From: an uncultured Ignavibacteria bacterium
GTDB taxonomy: Bacteria; Bacteroidota; Ignavibacteria; Kapaibacteriales; UBA961
DNA length: 13,420 bases
Assembly (NCBI GenBank): GCA_937868245.1
Contig: CALMMI010000519.1
Coordinates: 1-13,420 of the forward strand
Direction of reading: 5' to 3'
Shown: positions 8,149 to 13,420 of the stretch, piece after piece
Numbering within the stretch: position 1 is the stretch's first letter
Layout: every line of letters starts with the position of its first letter
Notes under the pieces: generated by a model
What the model saw: the letters and a program-made list of their open reading frames with translations, nothing else
What the model was told of the DNA's origin: nothing
Database searches by the model: none
Made by a program: the position numbers and the translations under genes

Positions 8149-8265
8149 GCAGGATATTTAGAATAGTGTGGAAGTTCATAGAGGGATAACTCTATTTTGA
8201 ACGACTATTAACGAAATTCCTACCAACAAATTTTTAGAAAAAAGTGTTTTTGTTACTGTTCATTG

Positions 8266-8322
8266 AAAAAAGTGTGTATAAACACACAATGGAGAAGTTC
8301 ATTAGATAAACTTCTCCATTGT
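8266..8322 (-). terminator. Strong terminator of the sigma/anti-sigma/lipoprotein locus
   Basis: ACAATGGAGAAGTT (8286-8299) pairs perfectly with AACTTCTCCATTGT (8309-8322), a 14-bp stem with a 9-nt loop, 19 nt after the stop codon at 8342. Reading on the minus strand, a second small hairpin follows (GTGTG 8272-8276 with CACAC 8283-8287), then a T6 run (8266-8271). This compound structure should end transcription before the ABC transporter gene. The plus-strand side has a weaker TTCTTTT tail. Confidence 0.75.
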
Positions 8323-8341
8323 TTCTTTTGTGCATTTCTAA

Positions 8342-9181
8342 TTATTTGAGAATTGAGTACTTCACAAGTGTCCGCTCGAAACTGTGCGGGAAATTATAGT
8401 ACTCGGTATTCGTTTCCTCGCTCGTTAAAGCCCGTTCTTTAATTACCCCAAGGTCCCGGTTTGTCCACACTGTTCTGTCGTCGTGAACATCGGATGTACG
8501 TTTGTTATTCCAAGCGAATAGCATGCTATCAGGGGCAACAATTCTTACAAGAAATGCAAAAAACGACTGTGATTTTTTAGCTAAGATAGATTGAGTTCCA
8601 ACGTTAATCAGTTCTTTCCCGCGTATTTTGTAGGTATTTTTTATGGTAACCTCCACAATCAAACGGGTTGTATCACCATTTGGCAACATACTCGGGTAGT
8701 CATCCCTAAAAACTGTATCTATCATCGAAACGTTTTGCTCGTCGCAATCTTCGTATAATCTCCATTTAATGCTCTCATTGTAAAAACAGTTGCATTCCCT
8801 ATTTTGAATTCTACTGCTGTTTACATAGAATTTCGTTGGGGTGATTACCCAATAGACAGTATCCCTACGGATAGTGATTCCCCCGTCATTCGAATATCTG
8901 TCTTCAAGTTTCAGTGCCACTACTCCGTCTTTTGCATACGGGATACTTGACCCAATCAGGGTTAGTGTATCAAAATAGTTTGTATTTGCAGGAACTCCCG
9001 TTAGAGGTTTACCAAGTGAATCAAGCAACGTATGCTTATAAATCCACATTGACCCTGGCTTTGCACTGTTAAGTACCGACGGTATATTGCATTCATTCTC
9101 TGGTGCAAGGGCATGGTCACCACCGCAACCTAACGCTGAAACGACACTTACTATAATGATGAATAGAAGAGTATTTTTCAT
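8342..9181 (-). CDS. Predicted lipoprotein, paralogue of the 9456-10292 product (unknown function)
   Basis: The protein has 279 residues with a signal peptide ending in the lipobox ALG|C (lipid Cys19), so it is membrane-anchored. It is a clear tandem paralogue of the protein encoded at 9456-10292, about half of residues identical by eye. Shared blocks include PENECNIP, WIYK.TLLD, KLED.YSNDGG, RRDT.YWVI, the CNCFY motif, KKSQSF, a .WTN...GV.KE segment and FERTLVKY. Four cysteines besides the lipid Cys are conserved (31, 130, 132, 146) and could form disulfides or bind a ligand. I do not recognise the family. It is the last gene of the sigma-factor locus, 274 bp beyond its paralogue. It lacks a Shine-Dalgarno site, so it may have its own transcript. 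ATG 9181 is the only sensible start. Confidence 0.85.
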   Translation of the reverse strand: MKNTLLFIIIVSVVSALGCGGDHALAPENECNIPSVLNSAKPGSMWIYKHTLLDSLGKPLTGVPANTNYFDTLTLIGSSIPYAKDGVVALKLEDRYSNDGGITIRRDTVYWVITPTKFYVNSSRIQNRECNCFYNESIKWRLYEDCDEQNVSMIDTVFRDDYPSMLPNGDTTRLIVEVTIKNTYKIRGKELINVGTQSILAKKSQSFFAFLVRIVAPDSMLFAWNNKRTSDVHDDRTVWTNRDLGVIKERALTSEETNTEYYNFPHSFERTLVKYSILK

Positions 9182-9296
9182 GTGATTGTTTGATAATCAT
9201 TAGTACCGATGATGGATGAAACATGCAACTACATAATCAATATAGACGGATAATGTCTTTTACTTCCAAAGTGATGGAACTACAACCGAACCAGTA

Positions 9297-9424
9297 TATT
9301 CATTAAATTATTTGGTTGAAAATTGGCAAACAACCGGGTGCTTCGACTAAGCTCATCATTGCAATCAAGTTACGTCACACTAATCCTGTCGGAGTGTCGC
9401 GAATACTTGCCAAATTAATGAATA
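9297..9424. repeat. Small element with 10-bp terminal inverted repeats, containing dispersed repeat copy B
   Basis: TATTCATTAA (9297-9306) and TTAATGAATA (9415-9424) are perfect inverted repeats at the ends of a 128-bp segment in the gap between the two lipoprotein genes. The minus strand of 9353-9420 is copy B of the dispersed repeat also found at 2871-2938 (shared GGCAAGTATT, CCGAC/TCGAC and TGTGAC blocks). The plus strand carries CTTCGACTAAGCTCAT (9341-9356), the common form of this repeat core, so the element is partly self-complementary. No target-site duplication and no coding capacity are visible. It resembles a MITE or REP-like element. The remaining gap sequence (9182-9296, 9425-9455) shows only a T8 run on the plus strand at 9438-9445. 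Confidence 0.5.
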
Positions 9425-9455
9425 CGAACTTGATGGCTTTTTTTTCTAACTGCAC

Positions 9456-10292
9456 TTACTTCATATTAATGATAGTATATTTAACAAGGGTTCTCTCGAA
9501 ATTGAGCGGTAAATTGAAAACTCCTGTATTAGAGTCATCTGTCGATATTCCCTGTTCTTTTACAACACCAACTTCATGATTTGTCCATATATCCCTTTTA
9601 TCATTTACTTGAATACTTCTTTTACCATTCCCTGCAAACGTAGCTTCGTTTGGTGAAACTATTCTTGAAGTGATATTAACAAATGATTGTGATTTTTTAG
9701 TGGACATTGATTTACCATCAACAATTATTGGCTCGCTGCCAATTGTTTTGTAGGTATTGATAAGTCTTAAATCTGTTTGTGTATTTATTATGTCTCCATT
9801 AGCTAATCTAGAGGGATATGAATCGCCCTGAACTGTTGTATCGATAATCTTAGTATCTGTTTCACCACAATTCTCATATATACGCCATTTCATATCCTTA
9901 CCATAAAAGCAATTGCAATTCTGATCCTGAATCTTAACATTATTCACAAAGAACATACTTGAATTAATTACCCAGTAAATAGTATCTCTTCTGAAGGTTA
10001 AGCCTCCATCATTCGAGTAATGGTCTTCAAGTTTCATTGCTATCTCGCCGTCTTTGATTAGGGATGGCTCTCTTCCTAAAAGAGTGAGTGTATCATACGT
10101 AGATGCATTTCCTGTGGTTGGATTTCCTGATGCATCGAGCAAAGTACGTTTATATATCCACGATGAACCCGATATGGCTTTTGTTAGGTCTTGCGGTATA
10201 TTACATTCATTCTCAGGTGACAATGAGTGCTCGGAGCACCCGAACACAGAAACTATTATTACAATAGTGCCGAAAAGAAACAACTGTTTCAT
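9456..10292 (-). CDS. Predicted lipoprotein downstream of the anti-sigma factor (unknown function)
   Basis: The protein has 278 residues with a lipoprotein signal peptide ending in VFG|C (Cys19). It is paralogous to the 8342-9181 product along its whole length and keeps the same four extra cysteines (30, 126, 128, 142). The predicted mature protein is beta-rich and contains no motif I can assign to a known family. The gene starts only 15 bp after the anti-sigma stop codon and has a good Shine-Dalgarno site, AGAAGGA (complement of 10300-10306), 7 nt before the ATG. It is therefore very probably translated from the sigma/anti-sigma transcript. That position suggests a product acting with, or controlled by, the sigma system at the cell envelope. 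Its third codon positions look more AT-rich than those of its paralogue. Confidence 0.87.
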   Translation of the reverse strand: MKQLFLFGTIVIIVSVFGCSEHSLSPENECNIPQDLTKAISGSSWIYKRTLLDASGNPTTGNASTYDTLTLLGREPSLIKDGEIAMKLEDHYSNDGGLTFRRDTIYWVINSSMFFVNNVKIQDQNCNCFYGKDMKWRIYENCGETDTKIIDTTVQGDSYPSRLANGDIINTQTDLRLINTYKTIGSEPIIVDGKSMSTKKSQSFVNITSRIVSPNEATFAGNGKRSIQVNDKRDIWTNHEVGVVKEQGISTDDSNTGVFNLPLNFERTLVKYTIINMK

Positions 10293-10307
10293 ATATTTAT
10301 CCTTCTC

Positions 10308-11744
10308 TTAAAATTCATACCCTAATCCAAACCCCAGTCCCGAACGTAAGGCGGATTGATAGGTATTATTATTACTGATTAATTGAAAAGTGAATTCGGG
10401 ACCTACAGAAATATGATATCTGTCGTAAAAATTATACGTTAGCATTTGTTGTGATTTGAGGAGCAGTCCGGCATCGCTGAATCCAACTGATAATGAGGAT
10501 GTGTACCACATATCATTAACATTTGGCAATAGGAAGTTTAGTAAATTTGGACGGTAATCCAACCGACATTTAAGAGCTGCCCACGTAATATTGTTTTTTA
10601 ATACATAGCTGCTTACTCCGTCAACTTTTTGGACTGAATATAGGGGCAACCGTTCACTCCCAACTTCAAATCCGAGTGAGCTATTTTCGGAAATACTCCA
10701 CGATGCATCTGCCGCAATATCTCCGAGCGAAACATCGGGAGTGAGTGTAAGTGCATTAGCATCCATTGTGTTTGCAGTGCGTATTATCCCCATCATCCCT
10801 CTCAAAGAAACAAATCTTGGAATAAACCATGATTTTTCATTCGTACCATCTATCTCCTGCACCCCTAATGGTGTCCGGCTCCCCGAAATCATTGGTGGTG
10901 CAACAGGTGCAGAGGAGATTGACAGTAAATTTACGTGTGGAATTCCCATTCTCGTTTCTTCAGGTTCGGATAGATTTTCGGTAGTTTCTTTATTTTTTAT
11001 TACGGATTCAACAATTGATGGTGAATTCGTATTCAATGGATCTGGATGAATAAATATACCGTTTTGAGTAGTATTGCCCTGAATAGAAGCAATCTGTGGA
11101 TTTACACTGCCTGAATACTTCCTGACAGCATTTTTATATACTGACGGTGTATTCAGATGGCTTTCATTATCACCGTTACGTTGTTCATTACTTATCGAAA
11201 CCGCATGTTTCTTTTGTGAAGCACTGGAATTAGACCCGTTAAAACCATCTTCGGAATTCTGAACACCGCTATATCCGTTTGATTTATCTTGCTGAGTACC
11301 ACCTTTTGAGCCGATTGAATTATTGGAACTGCTAAACCTGTTTACATCATCATGATTTTGTAGTTGAATAGATTGAATAGAAGTTAGAACCGAAGAATTA
11401 TCTTCATTTTGGGTAAGCCTCATTATGCCCAAAGTTGCTAATGCACCTAAGGATATTAAAGCAATAGATTTAAGATACGATAACACTGTTCCTGTTTTAC
11501 TTACAACTTGAGCCGTTCCGAATCCTACAGTATCCATTACCGATGAATAGAGATCAGGAGGAACACGGTGGCGTTTGGAGGACTCTTGCATAACCTTTCC
11601 GAACCGCACAGCCGATTGCAATTCCTGCTGCAAATACTCATTTTGCGCAAGTGACTGAAAAAGTACAGCGTTCTCTACTTCGGTGGTTTCCCCGTCCACA
11701 AAAATTTGTACTAAATCTTTATAATATTCCTGGTTTGAGTCCAT
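10308..11744 (-). CDS. Membrane anti-sigma factor with an outer-membrane beta-barrel-like C-terminal domain
   Basis: The protein has 478 residues. Residues 1-85 are a cytoplasmic helical region typical of anti-sigma factors next to ECF genes (YYKDLVQIFVDGETTEVE, then a helix with FGKVMQ). One membrane helix follows at about 90-109 (YLKSIALISLGALATLGIMR). Residues 112-305 are a low-complexity Ser/Asn/Gly-rich linker. Residues 306-478 are beta-rich with alternating hydrophobic strands (e.g. SSLSVGFSDAGLLLKSQ, YHISVGPEFTFQLISN) and end GLGFGLGYEF. The C-terminal Phe after a Gly-rich strand is the classic final-strand signature of outer-membrane barrels. The gene begins 2 bp after the sigma stop with a clear GGAGAA site (complement of 11750-11755) at 5 nt. 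Role: hold the sigma factor until an envelope signal arrives (inferred from position and layout). The fused barrel-like tail is unusual. Confidence 0.85.
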   Translation of the reverse strand: MDSNQEYYKDLVQIFVDGETTEVENAVLFQSLAQNEYLQQELQSAVRFGKVMQESSKRHRVPPDLYSSVMDTVGFGTAQVVSKTGTVLSYLKSIALISLGALATLGIMRLTQNEDNSSVLTSIQSIQLQNHDDVNRFSSSNNSIGSKGGTQQDKSNGYSGVQNSEDGFNGSNSSASQKKHAVSISNEQRNGDNESHLNTPSVYKNAVRKYSGSVNPQIASIQGNTTQNGIFIHPDPLNTNSPSIVESVIKNKETTENLSEPEETRMGIPHVNLLSISSAPVAPPMISGSRTPLGVQEIDGTNEKSWFIPRFVSLRGMMGIIRTANTMDANALTLTPDVSLGDIAADASWSISENSSLGFEVGSERLPLYSVQKVDGVSSYVLKNNITWAALKCRLDYRPNLLNFLLPNVNDMWYTSSLSVGFSDAGLLLKSQQMLTYNFYDRYHISVGPEFTFQLISNNNTYQSALRSGLGFGLGYEF

Positions 11745-11746
11745 AA

Positions 11747-12304
11747 TTATTCTCCGTTATTTACATAACCGGAAAGAAGTTCGCGCAATCTTGATTTTGC
11801 ACGGACTATCCGGTTGCGTACAGTAGTCATCGGGACTTCCTGTATTACTGCTATTTCATTATACGTCATGTTACTATATGTTTGCATGATTAATGCATCC
11901 TTGTGTTCTTCGGGAAGAAGTTGCAAAGCTGTTTCAATCATTTGCTCCAATTCGTTTTGATTATCTTCTTGGAATGGAACGGAAATTTCAAGGTCTTCTA
12001 TTTTAAGAAGTCTGTGCGATGTTTTATTTTGCTCGTCGATTACCGCATTACGTACTATTCTCATTATATATGCCGACACATTTCCGACTGTTGCACCTTT
12101 TTCCCCTGCTTTATAAAACTTAATGAAAATATCCTGTGCAACATCTTTGGCGTGTTCATCGTTTCGAAGTGATATGCGGCAATATGCCCATACCCTTTGC
12201 TCAAAGCGGCGGTACAGTTCTTTGAATGCCTGCTCTCTACATGCGGGCGAAGCCAGCATTTCGAAAAGCTCATTATCGGAGTATGTATCAATTTTTCGAT
12301 TCAT
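11747..12304 (-). CDS. ECF-type RNA polymerase sigma factor
   Basis: The protein has 185 residues, the usual ECF length. Region 2 covers about residues 24-92 (FKELYRRFEQRVWAYC, then HAKDVAQDIFIKFYK and the NVSAYIMRIVRNAVID stretch that contacts the -10 element). Region 4 covers about 118-177, with LPEEHKDALIM and a helix-turn-helix (MTYNEIAVIQEVPMTTVRNRIVRAKSRLREL) for the -35 element. Region 3 is absent, as expected for the class. The stop codon lies 2 bp before the anti-sigma start, so the two are translationally coupled. Upstream on the minus strand a GAAAC - 17 nt - GTC pair (12336-12340 and 12316-12318) resembles an ECF promoter and would give an almost leaderless, self-regulated mRNA. 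That is tentative. No Shine-Dalgarno site precedes ATG 12304. Confidence 0.95.
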   Translation of the reverse strand: MNRKIDTYSDNELFEMLASPACREQAFKELYRRFEQRVWAYCRISLRNDEHAKDVAQDIFIKFYKAGEKGATVGNVSAYIMRIVRNAVIDEQNKTSHRLLKIEDLEISVPFQEDNQNELEQMIETALQLLPEEHKDALIMQTYSNMTYNEIAVIQEVPMTTVRNRIVRAKSRLRELLSGYVNNGE

Positions 12305-12315
12305 ATACTGAGACT

Positions 12316-12340
12316 GACAGGCGGTTTATCGTTTTGTTTC
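12316..12340 (-). promoter_or_regulatory. Possible ECF-type promoter before the sigma factor gene
   Basis: On the minus strand TGAAAC/GAAAC (12336-12340) is followed after 17 nt by GTC (12316-12318), matching the general 'GAAC - 16/17 - GTC' form of ECF promoters. The -10 part lies only 11 nt before the ATG at 12304, so the transcript would start almost at the start codon. A short motif like this arises easily by chance. No second copy was found before the other genes. Confidence 0.22.
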
Positions 12341-12456
12341 AGAAAGCAAAAAAAAATATTTCGGGACTTGTGAAAACACTCTGAAACATGGAGTAATGCT
12401 GAGGCGAAAATACAATTAATTTTGGTGGAAGAATATAGCATACCTAATAAAAATTA

Positions 12457-12490
12457 AGCCCTTCCATGTTTTTAACAACATAAAAGGGCT
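12457..12490 (-). terminator. Terminator of the DUF6249-type gene
   Basis: AGCCCTT (12457-12463) pairs with AAGGGCT (12484-12490), and inside it ATGTT (12466-12470) pairs with AACAT (12477-12481), separated by a small internal loop. Reading on the minus strand the stem is followed by TTAATTTTTATT, a fair T-run. It sits about 40 nt downstream of the stop codon at 12530 and separates that gene from the sigma factor gene. Confidence 0.6.
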
Positions 12491-12529
12491 GAAATATTAT
12501 TTATTCTCTATACTGAGGGTATATCTCTT

Positions 12530-12952
12530 CTATTTTTGTAGAGATTTTCTCTCCTCTTCCTGCCGTTCTTCCTTTGCTCTTTTAGATGCTACACCGTAAA
12601 ATACCAAAAGTGCAAATCCACCACCGATAAAAGCAAGAGCAGGTGTAAAATCACTCGACCAATAAAAGGCTTCGTGTAATTGAATACCTGTACAAAGTCC
12701 TATCCCTACAAAGAATATCAGAAGTCCCCATTTCAGGTTTGATAAAGGATTGGGATTTTTGCTTTTCCCCTGTTCCTGCTTGAATAACTCTCTTATCTCT
12801 TCTGCCGACAAACCTTTTTCTATAATTGCCATACGTTCACGATTGCGTGTCTCGATATGTTTCCAAATCAGCAAACCGGGTATTCCTGTAAGTCCTATCA
12901 TCGACAGAAAGAATGCCGATACAAACGCTATTACTTCTTCAATATTATTCAT
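12530..12952 (-). CDS. DUF6249-like small membrane protein
   Basis: The protein has 140 residues. It has one N-terminal membrane helix (about 9-30), then a basic segment with RNRERMAIIEKGLSAEEI (36-53), then two more helices (about 74-92 and 104-122) and a charged tail (KRAKEERQEEERKSLQK). A first helix followed by 'R.RERMA.IEKG' and two further helices is the hallmark of the DUF6249 group, frequent in Bacteroidetes and relatives. From memory of that phylum, it often lies beside ECF sigma/anti-sigma genes; its function is unknown. Here it lies directly upstream of the sigma factor, same strand, but with its own terminator between, so it is probably a separate transcript. No Shine-Dalgarno site precedes the ATG, only an A/T-rich leader. 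Confidence 0.8.
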   Translation of the reverse strand: MNNIEEVIAFVSAFFLSMIGLTGIPGLLIWKHIETRNRERMAIIEKGLSAEEIRELFKQEQGKSKNPNPLSNLKWGLLIFFVGIGLCTGIQLHEAFYWSSDFTPALAFIGGGFALLVFYGVASKRAKEERQEEERKSLQK

Positions 12953-12990
12953 AGTTTATATTTTTAATGTAATGTGAATGATTAATTACC

Positions 12991-13012
12991 TTTTCCTCCT
13001 TTGACAGGAAAA
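12991..13012. other. Small hairpin in the divergent intergenic region
   Basis: TTTTCCT (12991-12997) and AGGAAAA (13006-13012) form a 7-bp perfect inverted repeat with an 8-nt loop. It lies in the 229-bp AT-rich region between the divergent genes at 12952 and 13182, which must hold both promoters. It could be an operator or chance; no protein partner can be named. No clear -10/-35 pair was found in the rest of the region. Confidence 0.25.
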
Positions 13013-13181
13013 ATGAAAAGAAGGTTTCAGAATTGAAAAAAAAAATGTTTAATACTGCCATTTGTAAAATTATTTATGAAATAATGAAACATAATAAGTA
13101 ATTTTCAGGTCAAAGGGAATAAGAATCATACAAGTCTATTGTTGTAGCTTTTGAAATAATACATTTATGAAAGGAAACCGT

Positions 13182-13420
13182 ATGAAAACGTTCTGCCGTA
13201 TTAGTTTGATTGCATGTGTTATTATAGGGTTTTTAGTAGTTGATGCGAGTGCAAAATATAGATTGACAATAGAAAATGGCGGCTCTCGCGGATATTTCTC
13301 TAAATTAATACGTACTTGTTTTAGTCCATTGTTCTTTAAAAAAGTTGATTTTGAATCATTGAACTATCTGGGCAAAGGTCAGGATACCTATATATGGGGC
13401 AGAACAAAAGATTTCGAAAT
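13182..13420 (+). CDS. Secreted protein of unknown function (3' truncated)
   Basis: The frame is open to the end of the window, giving 79 codons of a longer gene. I prefer ATG 13182 because AAAGGA (13170-13175) lies 6 nt upstream as a good Shine-Dalgarno site. An in-frame ATG at 13167 would add five residues. The product starts MKTFCRISLIACVIIGFLVV followed by DASA|K, a signal peptide with a standard signal-peptidase I site, so it is exported. The visible mature part (KYRLTIENGGSRGYFSKL, later YLGKGQDTYIWGRTKDFE) shows no motif I recognise. The gene is divergent from the DUF6249-type gene. Confidence 0.75.
   Translation, partial: MKTFCRISLIACVIIGFLVVDASAKYRLTIENGGSRGYFSKLIRTCFSPLFFKKVDFESLNYLGKGQDTYIWGRTKDFE

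Noticed and set aside
9438..9445. T8 run as a terminator
   Set aside because: It is a T-run on the plus strand only, with no hairpin before it and no plus-strand gene; on the minus strand it is an A-run.
13138..13166. Sigma-70 promoter before the secreted protein gene (TTGTTG ... TACATT)
   Set aside because: Spacer too short (15 nt) and -10 match poor; an AT-rich region yields such matches by chance.

Overview
The window looks like a chromosomal segment from a bacterium of the Fibrobacteres-Chlorobi-Bacteroidetes (FCB) group, possibly a Kapabacteria/Ignavibacteria-type lineage. This is inferred from several traits: a beta-propeller protein whose C-terminus resembles the type IX secretion sorting/FlgD-like fold, a DUF6249-type membrane protein, signal peptides followed by Gln, and mostly absent Shine-Dalgarno sequences. 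Overall composition is moderately AT-rich. Two genes, at 1856-2812 and 4902-6266, look clearly more AT-rich by eye. No rRNA, tRNA, CRISPR array, transposase or integrase is visible.

Left part (2-2812, + strand). The 3' end of a secreted beta-propeller protein is followed by a lone gene for a membrane protein with an SRPBCC (START-like) domain. That lone gene is bracketed by imperfect inverted repeats of about 40 bp, so it looks like an inserted cassette. The 2813-2981 gap holds the right-hand repeat and one copy of a dispersed repeat whose relative lies inverted near 9.4 kb.

Middle part (2982-8148, - strand). In transcription order these are a half-size ABC exporter, an AT-rich coiled-coil protein with two membrane helices, an OsmC-family peroxide/redox protein, and an M18 zinc aminopeptidase that, unusually, carries a signal peptide. 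Gaps are short (103, 58 and 38 bp), so co-transcription of the last three is possible.

Right part (8266-12304, - strand). This is a cell-envelope stress type locus. It has an ECF sigma factor and a membrane anti-sigma factor whose periplasmic side ends in an outer-membrane beta-barrel-like domain with a C-terminal Phe. Two paralogous lipoproteins follow, separated by a small repeat element. The set ends at a strong hairpin terminator (8266-8322). Sigma, anti-sigma and first lipoprotein are packed within 2 and 15 bp of each other, and the two downstream cistrons have clear Shine-Dalgarno sites. The most interesting hypothesis in the window is that the barrel-tailed anti-sigma and the Cys-containing lipoproteins form one envelope-sensing unit.

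Far right. A DUF6249-type membrane protein (- strand, with its own terminator) lies upstream of the sigma factor. Divergent from it is the start of a secreted protein of unknown function that runs off the end of the window.
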